NCBI GenBank assembly: GCA_027489335.1
Contig: JAIXZX010000010.1
Location: 124,001-188,000, forward strand
Origin: Caulobacteraceae bacterium
GTDB lineage: Bacteria > Pseudomonadota > Alphaproteobacteria > Caulobacterales > Caulobacteraceae
Direction of reading: 5' to 3'
Length of the DNA: 64,000 nt
Shown piece by piece: positions 1-8,327 of the stretch. Within the stretch, counting starts at the first letter, position 1; every line of letters begins with the position of its first letter. Both the position numbers and the translations under genes were made by a program. The notes under the pieces were generated by a model, which searched no databases, was not told the origin of the DNA, and saw only the letters and a list, made by a program, of their open reading frames with translations.

Positions 1-1240
1 CGCCCAGGCCGGCCAGAACCACGGCGCGGCTCTCCAGATCGTTCACCGGGCGGCCCTCGCCTTTCAGCCGGCGGACCGAAGCGTCGTCATTGACCCCGAC
101 GATCAGGCGATCACACCAGCTGCGCGCCTGGTTGAGATAGGCCACATGCCCCTTGTGGAGAATGTCGAAGCAACCGTTGGTGAATCCGACCCGCAGGCCC
201 CGGGCCTTCCAGCGGGCGACTTCCTCGGCCATGCGCTGGGGGGTGCAGACCTTGGCCTCGGCCGGCGCCTGATGGGCCGCCAGCGTCGCCTCGATCAGCT
301 CGCCGGGGGTGACGACGGCGGTCCCGGCCTTGCCCACCGCTACGCCTGAGGCCAGCATGGCGAAGGCCGCGGCGTCCTCTATGGACGCGTTGGCCGCCAG
401 GGCGAGCCCCAGGGCCGCCAGGGTCGTGTCGCCAGCGCCCGAGGCGTCGAACACTTCCTTGGGCGTCCCGGGGAAATGCCGGACAGGCTGGCCGCGCACC
501 GCCAGCGATATGCCCTTGGCTGAACGGGTCACCAGGATCGCTCGCGCCTCGCACAAGCTCAGCGCATGGGCGAGCGCCGCGGCGATCTCCTCGTCGGTGG
601 AGGTCGGCATATCGGTGGCGTGCGCCAGTTCGGCCGCATTGGGCTTGATGATGTCCACCTCGCCATAGCGGGCGAAGCTGCGGGCCTTGGAATCGACGAT
701 GATCCGCGCGCCCGCCGCCCGGCAGGCCGCGATGACCGCCGGCGTCACCACGCCTTTGCCGTAGTCCGACAGCAGGATCAGCCCCACATCGGCGGCCACG
801 TCGCGGATGGTGCGGACCAGCCGCTCTTCGACCTCGCCGTCCGCGGGGGCGGCGACCTCATTGTCCACCCGCAGCAGCTGCTGGCCGCCTGAGACGAACC
901 GGGTCTTCAGCGTGGTCGGCCGCGCCGCGTCGGTGACGACAAACCCTTCGACCCCGGGCTCGGCGGCGACCAGCCTGAGCGCCTCATGCCCCTCGCCATC
1001 GCCGCCGACCAGGCCGACCAGGCAGACATGCCCGCCAAGCGCTGCGACATTGCGCGCCACATTGCCGGCCGCGCCCAGCATGACCAGTTCACGCTCCCGG
1101 GCCAGAACAGGAATGGGCGCCTCAGGCGAGACCCGTGTGACCTCCCCGTAGACGAAACGATCGATCATCAGGTCGCCGACGCAGGCGACCCGGACGCCAG
1201 GAACCGTGGAGAGCAGATGCTGCAGGGCGGCCAAGTCCAT
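1..1240 (-). CDS. hldE: Bifunctional heptose 7-phosphate kinase / heptose 1-phosphate adenylyltransferase HldE (3' end cut by window)
   Basis: Cytoplasmic two-domain enzyme that phosphorylates D-glycero-beta-D-manno-heptose 7-phosphate and then adenylylates the 1-phosphate, giving ADP-heptose for the LPS inner core. I translated it from the ATG at 1240. The N-terminal ribokinase (PfkB) domain shows GAAGNVARN near residue 55 and the catalytic signature DASGAGDT in its C-terminal part. The second, cytidylyltransferase-like domain carries FTNGCFDILHKGH, whose HxGH motif binds nucleotide. The reading frame is still open at base 1, so the last part of the transferase domain lies outside the window. 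The start lies 11 bases after the kdsA stop on the same strand, so the two are probably co-transcribed as an LPS-core (Kdo plus heptose) unit. Confidence 0.95.
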   Translation of the reverse strand, partial: MDLAALQHLLSTVPGVRVACVGDLMIDRFVYGEVTRVSPEAPIPVLARERELVMLGAAGNVARNVAALGGHVCLVGLVGGDGEGHEALRLVAAEPGVEGFVVTDAARPTTLKTRFVSGGQQLLRVDNEVAAPADGEVEERLVRTIRDVAADVGLILLSDYGKGVVTPAVIAACRAAGARIIVDSKARSFARYGEVDIIKPNAAELAHATDMPTSTDEEIAAALAHALSLCEARAILVTRSAKGISLAVRGQPVRHFPGTPKEVFDASGAGDTTLAALGLALAANASIEDAAAFAMLASGVAVGKAGTAVVTPGELIEATLAAHQAPAEAKVCTPQRMAEEVARWKARGLRVGFTNGCFDILHKGHVAYLNQARSWCDRLIVGVNDDASVRRLKGEGRPVNDLESRAVVLAGLG

Positions 1241-1251
1241 GAGCGGGTCCT

Positions 1252-2103
1252 TTAAGCCTGCACGGCGTCGCGCAGGGCCTTGAGCGTCCGCAGGAGCGGT
1301 TCGGCCCCGCTGAGCGGCAGACAGCTCGGACCATCACAAAGGGCCCGGTCCGGATCATGGTGAAACTCAAGGAAGACCCCGTCGGCGCCGGCGGCCACGG
1401 CGGCCTTGGCGATGATCGGCACCCCTTCGCGTCGCCCGCCGGTTGAAGCGCCGTTGGACTTGGGATTGGCGCCGGGCAGTTGAACCGCATGGGTGGCGTC
1501 GATGGTCACCGGCGCGCCCAGGGCCTGCATTTCGGCGATGCCCAGCATGTCCACGACGAGATTGTTGTAACCGAAGCTGACCCCGCGCTCGCACAGGATG
1601 GTCATGTCGACCTCGACGGCTTCCTTGATCTTGTCGAGGATGTTGCGGCAGTCCCAGGGCGCCAGGAATTGCCCCTTCTTCACATGCAGCAGACCGCCCT
1701 GCGCCTTCGTCGCCCGGGCGGTCGCCACCACAAGGTCGGTCTGGCGGCAGAGAAAGGCCGGGATCTGCACCAAGTCGGCGACGGCGGCCACGGGATCGGC
1801 CTGATCGATCTCATGCAGGTCAGTGCAGATCGGAACGTCGAACTCGTCCTTGATCTGGCGGAGGATCTTCAGACCGTCCTCAAGACCCGGTCCCCGATAG
1901 CTGCGGATCGACGAGCGGTTGGCCTTGTCGAAGCTCGCCTTGAACACATAGGGCAGGCCAAGGTCGCGACAGACCGCCTTCAGATGGCGCGCCGCGTCAC
2001 GAGCCAACTCCAGGTCTTCCAGCACATTCAGGCCAGCGATCACCACCAGCGGGTGGCCAGCGCCGATCGACAGGTTCCAACGCTTCAGTTCGAGTGCGGC
2101 CAT
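1252..2103 (-). CDS. kdsA: 3-deoxy-8-phosphooctulonate synthase (Kdo-8-phosphate synthase)
   Basis: Condenses phosphoenolpyruvate with D-arabinose 5-phosphate to give Kdo-8-phosphate, the committed step of Kdo synthesis for lipid A/LPS. The 283-residue protein has the usual family length and its conserved blocks: FKASFDKANRSS near residue 55, KKGQFLAPWD near 143, DATHAVQLPG near 203 and FLEFHHDPDRALCDGP near the C-terminus. The substrate-loop sequence KANRSS separates KdsA from the related DAHP synthases. The gene lies immediately upstream of hldE on the same strand and diverges from cfa across a 195-base spacer that must hold both promoters. Confidence 0.97.
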   Translation of the reverse strand: MAALELKRWNLSIGAGHPLVVIAGLNVLEDLELARDAARHLKAVCRDLGLPYVFKASFDKANRSSIRSYRGPGLEDGLKILRQIKDEFDVPICTDLHEIDQADPVAAVADLVQIPAFLCRQTDLVVATARATKAQGGLLHVKKGQFLAPWDCRNILDKIKEAVEVDMTILCERGVSFGYNNLVVDMLGIAEMQALGAPVTIDATHAVQLPGANPKSNGASTGGRREGVPIIAKAAVAAGADGVFLEFHHDPDRALCDGPSCLPLSGAEPLLRTLKALRDAVQA

Positions 2104-2298
2104 GGGATCGTCCCTGGGGTGAGCGGATCAGGGCCTAAGTGGCGCCCGGCCCGCGGCTTCACAAGCCGGAAATCCCGGGTCAGGGTCGTGGCTTCTGCGT
2201 CCGACGCCCGCGCGGGCCCGTACACTCGGCTCCGGGCGAGTGTCGCGTCCGGGGCAGGCCTGTGCTATTTTTGCGTTCGACACGAGGGGTAAGCGACG

Positions 2299-3558
2299 AT
2301 GACCATCGCCCATAACTCGTCATCCCTGGCCGAGCTCGCCGGGACCCCCGGGGCGCTTCGCCGGGCGCCGGAACTCAGCGGCGCTCCCGCCGCCTTCCGC
2401 AGCGCGCTGGGCCTTCTCGCCCGAAACTGGACCGTCGGCACGCTCACCTTCGTCCTGCCCACCGGCCGCGAGCTGGATCTTGTGGGTCCCGAGCCCGGCC
2501 CCAGCGGGCGATTGATCATCCGCGACTACGCCTTCATGAATCGCGTGCTGGCGGCCGGGGATATCGGCTTCGCCGAGGGGCACATGGCCCGCCAGTGGGA
2601 GACGCCGGACATGGCGGCCCTACTGTGCGTCTTCAGCCTGAACTTCGACAAGATCGAGCGTCTTGCCCTGGGCGCCCCGCTGATGTGGGTGCTCAACCGG
2701 GTGCTGCACCTGTTCCGCGACAACAGCCGGACCGGCGCGAAGAAGAACATCCACGCCCATTACGACCTGGGCAACGCCTTCTATTCCCGGTGGCTGGACC
2801 CCACCATGACCTATTCGGCGGCCCGCTACGCTCACAGGGGCCAGCCCCTCGCCGACGCCCAGATCAACAAGTACCGCGCCCTGGCCCAGCACATGCGGCT
2901 GGAGCCTGGCCACCATGTGTTGGAGATCGGTTGCGGGTGGGGGGGATTCGCCGCCTATGCCGCCGGTGAAGTGGGCGCCCAGGTCACCGCCATCACCATC
3001 TCCCAGGAGCAGTACGACTTCGCCGCCCGCCGCATCTTCGAGCTCGGCCTCAACGAGCGGGCGCAGATCAAGCTGATCGACTATCGCGACGTGGCCGGGA
3101 CCTACGACCGGGTCGCCTCCATCGAAATGTTCGAGGCGGTCGGGGAGAAGTACTGGCCGAGCTATTTCGGCAAGATCGCCGAGGTTCTCGCCCCCGGCGG
3201 CCGGGCGGGGCTGCAGATCATCACCATCAAGGACGAGTTCTTCGAACTCTATCGCCGCCGGGCGGACTTCATCCAGCGCTACATCTTTCCAGGTGGGATG
3301 CTGATCAGCGAGGCCCGACTCCGCGCCGAGACCGACGCCGTAGGCCTGGCCTGGCAGGACATCAGCCGCTTTGGCCAGGACTACGCCGACACCCTGGCCG
3401 AATGGATGCGCGAATTCGAAGCCGCCTGGCCGGAGATCGAGGCGCAGGGGTTCGACGACCGATTCCGGCGGCTCTGGCGCTTCTATCTGGGCTATTGCGA
3501 AGCCGGCTTCCGCACCGAGCGCACCAATGTGATCCAGCTCGCCCTGTCGAAAACCTAG
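2299..3558 (+). CDS. cfa: Cyclopropane-fatty-acyl-phospholipid synthase family protein
   Basis: SAM-dependent methyltransferase expected to add a methylene bridge across the double bond of unsaturated acyl chains in membrane phospholipids. The 419 residues match the family in length. An N-terminal lipid-binding-like domain leads to the signature HYDLGN at residues 154-159, and the SAM-binding loop VLEIGCGWGG spans 207-216, followed by the ITISQEQ block. The C-terminal region keeps QRYIFPGG and ends with the usual FxTERTNVIQ-type segment. The gene stands alone, diverging from kdsA; the cysK-like gene begins 56 bases downstream. Some alphaproteobacterial paralogues of this family methylate other lipids, so substrate is inferred, although the overall fold assignment is firm. 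Confidence 0.93.
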   Translation: MTIAHNSSSLAELAGTPGALRRAPELSGAPAAFRSALGLLARNWTVGTLTFVLPTGRELDLVGPEPGPSGRLIIRDYAFMNRVLAAGDIGFAEGHMARQWETPDMAALLCVFSLNFDKIERLALGAPLMWVLNRVLHLFRDNSRTGAKKNIHAHYDLGNAFYSRWLDPTMTYSAARYAHRGQPLADAQINKYRALAQHMRLEPGHHVLEIGCGWGGFAAYAAGEVGAQVTAITISQEQYDFAARRIFELGLNERAQIKLIDYRDVAGTYDRVASIEMFEAVGEKYWPSYFGKIAEVLAPGGRAGLQIITIKDEFFELYRRRADFIQRYIFPGGMLISEARLRAETDAVGLAWQDISRFGQDYADTLAEWMREFEAAWPEIEAQGFDDRFRRLWRFYLGYCEAGFRTERTNVIQLALSKT

Positions 3559-3614
3559 GCCCGGACCACCCTGCCCCCTGTTCCGGCGCACGGCAGGGCC
3601 CTAAATAGCGGCCC

Positions 3615-4613
3615 ATGACCGTCGCACACAGCGTTCTCGACACCATCGGCGATACGCCGCTCATCCGCCTCAACCGCGCCAGCGAGCTCACCGGGTGTGA
3701 GATTCTAGGCAAGGCCGAGTTCATGAATCCCGGCCAGTCGGTGAAGGACCGGGCGGCCCTCTACATCGTCCGCGACGCCGAGGCCAAGGGCCTGCTCCGC
3801 CCCGGCGGACGGATCGTCGAAGGCACGGCGGGCAATACCGGCATCGGCCTCGCCATGGTCGCCAAGGCGCTCGGCTACAAGGCGACCATCGTCATCCCGA
3901 GGACCCAGAGCCAGGAAAAGAAGGACGCCATCCGCCTGTTCGGCGCCGAGTTGGTGGAGGTGGACGCCGTCCCCTATTCCAACCCCGACAACTATGTCCG
4001 CTATTCCGGGCGCCTGGCCGAGGAGCTGGCCGCCAGCGACCCCAATGGCGCCATCTGGGCAAATCAGTTCGACAATGTCGCCAACCGGCAGGCTCACGCC
4101 GAAACCACCGGTCCCGAAATCTGGCGCCAGACCGAAGGCAAGGTGGACGGCTTCATCTGCGCCGTGGGCTCCGGCGGCACCCTGGCCGGCGTCGCTCAGG
4201 CGTTGCGGGCCAAGCGGGCGGACGTGAAGATCGGCCTGGCCGACCCCTATGGCGCGGCGCTCTATTCCTACTACACGACCGGCGAGCTGAAATCGGAGGG
4301 CGGCTCCATCAGCGAGGGCATCGGCCAGGGGCGGATCACCGCCAATCTGGAAGGTCTCACCGTCGATCACGCCTACCGGATTTCCGACGAGGAGATGCTG
4401 GGGGTGATCTACGACCTGGTGGAGCACGAGGGCATGGTGATGGGCGGCTCCACCGGCGTGAACGTCGCCGGCGCCATTCGACTGGCCCGGGAGCTGGGTC
4501 CTGGCCACACCATCGTGACCATCCTCTGCGACCAGGGCGCGCGCTACCAGAGCAAGATCTTCAACCGGGCTTTCCTCACGGAAAAGAACCTCCCCATCCC
4601 GACCTGGCTCTGA
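3615..4613 (+). CDS. cysK: Cysteine synthase A-type PLP enzyme (O-acetylserine sulfhydrylase family)
   Basis: Fold-type II PLP enzyme predicted to make cysteine from O-acetylserine and sulfide. The Schiff-base lysine is K44 in SVKDRA, and the phosphate-binding loop is the GSGGT block. The substrate loop reads EGTAGNTG (residues 69-76) rather than the TSGNTG of enterobacterial CysK; this variant is common in alphaproteobacterial homologues. At 332 residues it is slightly longer than E. coli CysK because of an extra segment (VPYSNPDNYV, near residue 118) and a C-terminal tail. The gene ends 2 bases before sseA, so it shares a transcript with a sulfurtransferase, which fits a role in sulfur metabolism. 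A related beta-replacement reaction cannot be excluded. Confidence 0.88.
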   Translation: MTVAHSVLDTIGDTPLIRLNRASELTGCEILGKAEFMNPGQSVKDRAALYIVRDAEAKGLLRPGGRIVEGTAGNTGIGLAMVAKALGYKATIVIPRTQSQEKKDAIRLFGAELVEVDAVPYSNPDNYVRYSGRLAEELAASDPNGAIWANQFDNVANRQAHAETTGPEIWRQTEGKVDGFICAVGSGGTLAGVAQALRAKRADVKIGLADPYGAALYSYYTTGELKSEGGSISEGIGQGRITANLEGLTVDHAYRISDEEMLGVIYDLVEHEGMVMGGSTGVNVAGAIRLARELGPGHTIVTILCDQGARYQSKIFNRAFLTEKNLPIPTWL

Positions 4614-4615
4614 AC

Positions 4616-5461
4616 ATGGAAAGCGGCCCCCTCGTTTCCGTCGACTGGCTCGCCGAACGCCTGGGCGAGGCCGACCTGCGGGTAGTGGACGCCACATGGT
4701 ACATGCCGGCGGAAAACCGCTCTGGCCGCGCGGAGTTCGAAAAGGGCCACATACCCGGCGCGGTCTTCTTCGACATCGATCAGATCGCCGACCAGTCCAG
4801 CGATCTGCCGCACATGTTGCCCAGCCCCGAGGCATTCGCCGAGGCGGTCTCGCTCCTGGGTCTGAGCCCCTCGCACAGGATCATCGTCTATGACGGGCAC
4901 GGCATCTTCTCCGCGCCTCGAGTGTGGTGGACCCTGCGAGTGATGGGCTTCGATCAGGTTGCCGTTCTCGACGGCGGGTTGAAGGCCTGGCGCTCGGCGG
5001 GACAGTCTCTGGCGACCGGAGCGCCGAGACCGGAGCCGGTCAGAAGCTCAGTCCGCCCTCAGCCTCATCTGGTGCGCGCGCTGTCCGATGTGCAGGCGGC
5101 GATCGAGGACCCCACCATCCAAATTCTCGACGCCCGGCCGGCCGCCCGTTTCCGCGGCGAGGCGCCAGAGCCTCGAGCGGGCCTGCGCGGCGGCCACATG
5201 CCCGGCGCCTGCAATCTGCCCTGGAACGCCGTGGTGGATGCGAAAGGCGCCCTGCGCGCGCCAGACGACCTGCGCGCGGCATTCGCGGTCGCCGGGATCA
5301 ATCTAGACCGGCCGATCATCACGACCTGCGGCTCCGGGGTCAGCGCCGCGGTCCTGGCCCTGGCGCTCGCAAGTCTGGGGGTTGATCAGGTCCCGATCTA
5401 TGACGGATCCTGGAGCGAGTGGGGCGGCCGGCCCGACACCCCCGTAGTCACCGGGCCATGA
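4616..5461 (+). CDS. sseA: 3-mercaptopyruvate sulfurtransferase (double rhodanese)
   Basis: Transfers sulfur from 3-mercaptopyruvate to thiol acceptors or cyanide. The 281-residue protein has the two-rhodanese layout: an inactive N-terminal domain with the GHIPGAVFFDID block near residue 48, and a catalytic C-terminal domain with GGHMPGACNLPW. The active-site loop is CGSGVSA with the catalytic cysteine at residue 238. That loop is the mercaptopyruvate-type version; thiosulfate sulfurtransferases have CRKGVT instead. The start ATG lies 2 bases after the cysK stop, and the stop overlaps the next start by 4 bases (ATGA), so cysK-sseA-GNAT read as one operon. Confidence 0.94.
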   Translation: MESGPLVSVDWLAERLGEADLRVVDATWYMPAENRSGRAEFEKGHIPGAVFFDIDQIADQSSDLPHMLPSPEAFAEAVSLLGLSPSHRIIVYDGHGIFSAPRVWWTLRVMGFDQVAVLDGGLKAWRSAGQSLATGAPRPEPVRSSVRPQPHLVRALSDVQAAIEDPTIQILDARPAARFRGEAPEPRAGLRGGHMPGACNLPWNAVVDAKGALRAPDDLRAAFAVAGINLDRPIITTCGSGVSAAVLALALASLGVDQVPIYDGSWSEWGGRPDTPVVTGP

Positions 5462-5994
5462 GCGCCGCGATGATCGTCCGGCTCGCCGCGCCGGAGGATC
5501 TTCTCCGCCTGCCGGAGATCGAGGTTTCCGCAGCCACGCTCTTCCGCGACCAGAGGGTAGAGGTCTTCCCCGGGGAGACCAACGAGACGCCCATCGACTT
5601 CACCCCCGCCGAGGTCTGGGCCCCGATCATGGCCGAAGGATTGCTGTGGGTCATGTCAGAGCCCAGCGGCCCTGCAGGCGCCTTTCTGGCTGCGAGGATC
5701 GAAGAGGACCGGCTGCATATCCTGGAGTTCGATGTCCATCGTGCGCATCAGGGCCAGGGCCTCGGGCGCCGCCTTCTGACCTTCGCCGTCGACGAGGCGC
5801 GGCGGCGAGGACTGGCGGGTCTGAGCTTGACCACCTTTCGTGACGCCCCCTGGAACGCCCCCTTCTATGCGTCTGCCGGCTTCGCCATTGTCGAGGGCGA
5901 AGACGCGCGCGGCGCTCTGCAGGCCTATCTCGACCGGGAGGCCGCCCGCGGGCTCGACCCCGCCCGTCGGTGCGCGATGATCCTGCGCCTTTAG
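5458..5994 (+). CDS. GNAT family N-acetyltransferase
   Basis: Small acetyl-CoA-dependent acetyltransferase of unknown substrate, 178 residues from the chosen start. I chose the ATG at 5458, which overlaps the sseA stop as ATGA, over an in-frame ATG 39 bases earlier that lies inside sseA. The acetyl-CoA pyrophosphate loop is visible as HQGQGLGRRLL near residue 98, followed by the helix and the FRDAPWNAPFYASAGF block typical of strand 5 in GNAT proteins. Co-transcription with cysK and sseA suggests an amino-acid or thiol-related substrate, but that is inference. Its 3' end overlaps the convergent binding-protein gene by 4 bases. Confidence 0.85.
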   Translation: MSAAMIVRLAAPEDLLRLPEIEVSAATLFRDQRVEVFPGETNETPIDFTPAEVWAPIMAEGLLWVMSEPSGPAGAFLAARIEEDRLHILEFDVHRAHQGQGLGRRLLTFAVDEARRRGLAGLSLTTFRDAPWNAPFYASAGFAIVEGEDARGALQAYLDREAARGLDPARRCAMILRL

Positions 5995-7085
5995 CGGACC
6001 GGTGGCGCGTAGATCAGCCCCGGGTCCGGGGCGCTCCAGAGGGCGTTGAGCCCGCGCTCCAGCTTCAGTCCGGAGTCGGCGCCCAGATTGCGCCGGAAGA
6101 TCTCGTTGTAGGCCCCCACCTGGGCGATGGCCTGATAGGCCCAGTCATCCTCCAGGCCCAGGAGCGCGCCCAGGTCGCCCTCGACCCCCAATAGCCGACG
6201 GGTGTCCGGATCGGAGGCGGTCTCCCTGGACCCTTCAGCCGTTGTCGAGTTCACACCGAGTTCCTCAGCTATAATCAAGCTGTTGACGGTCCATCTTACG
6301 ATGTCAGTCCAGGCGGGATCATCCTGTCGCACGACCGGGCCCAGGGGCTCCTTGGAGATGACGGTCGGCAGGATGACGTGGGAGTTTGGGTTGCTCATCA
6401 GAGAGCGGGCCGAGGCCAGGGCCGAGACGTCAGCGGTGAACACATCGCACTGTTCAGCCTCATAGGCGGTTCTCGCCTCCGCCTCATCGTCCAGGATGAC
6501 CGGCGTGAACTCGAGGCCCCTGGCGCGGAAATAGTCCGAGAGATTGGTTTCGGTGGCGGTGCCGGCCTGAACGCAGATCCGCGCCCCATTCAGTTCGTCG
6601 GCGCTGGTCAGATTGAGCGAGCGTGGGGCCATAAAGCCCTGACCGTCGTAATAGGTCACCGCCGCGAAATCGAGGCCAAGGCCGGCGTCCCGTGACAGGG
6701 TCCAGGAGGTGTTTCGCGACAGGATGTCCACCGACCCGTCCTGGAGCTCGGCGAACCGGTTCTGAGCCGAGACGGCGCGGTAGCGCACCGCATTGGCGTC
6801 ACCGAGCACAGCGGCCGCCACGGCCCGGCAGATGTCCACATCAAAGCCGCGCCAGACACCCCGCACGTCACGGACAGCGAACCCCGCCAGTCCGGCATGG
6901 ACTCCACACAGCACATGCCCGCGCCGACGCACCGCCTGCAGGGTCGGGCTGGGCGTGGGCGCGAAGTCTCGCACAACCGCAGGTGTCGGGGCCGGCGTCG
7001 CTTCAGGTTCCGGAGACTCCGTCTCCCGACCACACCCGGCCAGGACCAGCATCAGGACAGCGGACGCCGTGAGGCGTCGGATCAT
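5991..7085 (-). CDS. Amino-acid ABC transporter substrate-binding lipoprotein (AapJ-like, orphan)
   Basis: Predicted periplasmic-face solute receptor of the polar amino acid (SBP family 3) type. The 364-residue precursor opens with a basic n-region and hydrophobic stretch ending in the lipobox LAGC, so it is probably a lipoprotein. A Pro/Glu/Thr-rich linker follows, then the binding domain with GFDVDICRAVAAAVLG, the SRNTSWTLSRD block and GVHAGLAGF. The overall pattern matches AapJ-like general L-amino-acid receptors, including the C-terminal AQVGAYNEIFRRNLG segment. No permease or ATPase genes lie nearby: its neighbours are a convergent GNAT gene and divergent metC. It therefore either serves a transporter encoded elsewhere or acts as a sensor. 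Confidence 0.85.
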   Translation of the reverse strand: MIRRLTASAVLMLVLAGCGRETESPEPEATPAPTPAVVRDFAPTPSPTLQAVRRRGHVLCGVHAGLAGFAVRDVRGVWRGFDVDICRAVAAAVLGDANAVRYRAVSAQNRFAELQDGSVDILSRNTSWTLSRDAGLGLDFAAVTYYDGQGFMAPRSLNLTSADELNGARICVQAGTATETNLSDYFRARGLEFTPVILDDEAEARTAYEAEQCDVFTADVSALASARSLMSNPNSHVILPTVISKEPLGPVVRQDDPAWTDIVRWTVNSLIIAEELGVNSTTAEGSRETASDPDTRRLLGVEGDLGALLGLEDDWAYQAIAQVGAYNEIFRRNLGADSGLKLERGLNALWSAPDPGLIYAPPVR

Positions 7086-7166
7086 GGGGCGCTCCTTGAT
7101 CGGACAGGACGGGAAAGGTCTAGTACAGGGAGTTTCGCCCCTGATGCCTTACGATCGTCAACCCGC

Positions 7167-8327
7167 ATGACCGAAGAAACACGCCTGATCCATTCGGGTT
7201 TGGCGCAAACGCCTCTGGCCCGCACGGTCGGCCCGCCGATTCAGCGCGGCTCCACCGTCCTCCTGCCCAACGCCGCAGCGCTGTACGACCACGAGTCGCA
7301 GGTGACCTACGGACGCCAGGGCCTGGCCGCCCAGTCGGCGCTGATCGAGGCGCTGGCCGAGTTGGAGCACGCCGCCGGCGTCACCCTCTATCCCTCGGGT
7401 CTGGCGGCGCTCACCGGCGCCCTGCTGGCCGTCCTGAAGGCCGGCGATGAGGTGATGGTGGTGGACACCATCTACAAGCCCACTCGCCGGTTCTGCGACA
7501 CGGTGTTGCGGCGCTTCGGCGTCGCCGTGCGCTACTATCCCGCCAGCCTGGATGCCGACGCCCTGATGGCGGCCTGCGGCCCAGCCACACGGTTGATCGT
7601 TCTGGAGTCTCCTGGCTCGCTCAGCTTCGAGTTTCAGGATGTTCCCGCCATCGCCGCCGCAGCTCGGGCCCACGGGATTCTCACCCTGATCGACAACACC
7701 TGGGCTGCCGGCCTGCTCTTCAAGCCCCTGGACCACGGGGTAGATATCAGCGTGCAGGCCCTGACCAAGTATGTCGGCGGCCACTCCGACGTCTTCATGG
7801 GCTCCGCCGCCGTGCGGGAGGACAGCCTTGTGCGGCTCCTTGACGAGGGCGTGCTGAACATCGGCTGGGCGGTGTCGCCCGACGACGCCTATCAGATGCT
7901 ACGGGGCCTGCGAACGCTCGCCACCCGCATGAGCCGGCATGACGCCTCCGCGCGCCGTATAGCGGCCAGGCTAGCCACCAGAGACGAGGTAGGTCAGGTC
8001 CTGCATCCCGCCTTGCCGGGCGCACCAGGCGGAGAGATCTGGCGCCGGGACTACAGTGGCGCCTGCGGCCTGTTCGCCTTTACCCTGACGCCCGGCAGAC
8101 CTGCGGCCACCGAGGCCTTCCTCGACGCTCTCGAACTGTTCGGACTGGGCTTCTCCTGGGGCGGGTTCGAAAGCCTGGCGATCGACTGCGACCCGCAACT
8201 GTCAAACCGGCTCTCGCCCGCCGCCTATGGGGGCCCGCTGATCCGGCTCCACGTGGGTCTGGAGGATCCCGAGGACCTGATGGCCGACCTGGACCGCGGG
8301 TTCGCCGCCTGGCGCGCCGTCCCGTAG
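7167..8327 (+). CDS. metC: Cystathionine beta-lyase
   Basis: PLP-dependent enzyme of the Cys/Met metabolism family that splits cystathionine to homocysteine, pyruvate and ammonia on the methionine pathway. Starting from ATG 7167 it has 386 residues, the normal length; in-frame upstream codons run into the divergent gene and were rejected. The PLP site is ALTKYVGGHSDV with the lysine at residue 201. YGRQG near residue 48 and LIDNTWAAG just before the lysine are family blocks, and SWGGFESL near the C-terminus is the substrate-carboxylate region typical of MetC. The stop abuts the next start with no spacing. The neighbouring sulfur genes cysK and sseA lie about 1.7 kb upstream. Confidence 0.94.
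   Translation: MTEETRLIHSGLAQTPLARTVGPPIQRGSTVLLPNAAALYDHESQVTYGRQGLAAQSALIEALAELEHAAGVTLYPSGLAALTGALLAVLKAGDEVMVVDTIYKPTRRFCDTVLRRFGVAVRYYPASLDADALMAACGPATRLIVLESPGSLSFEFQDVPAIAAAARAHGILTLIDNTWAAGLLFKPLDHGVDISVQALTKYVGGHSDVFMGSAAVREDSLVRLLDEGVLNIGWAVSPDDAYQMLRGLRTLATRMSRHDASARRIAARLATRDEVGQVLHPALPGAPGGEIWRRDYSGACGLFAFTLTPGRPAATEAFLDALELFGLGFSWGGFESLAIDCDPQLSNRLSPAAYGGPLIRLHVGLEDPEDLMADLDRGFAAWRAVP

Noticed and set aside
3568..3598. CCCTGCC/GGCAGGG inverted repeat after cfa as a terminator
   Set aside because: Long loop and no T-tract; too weak to call.
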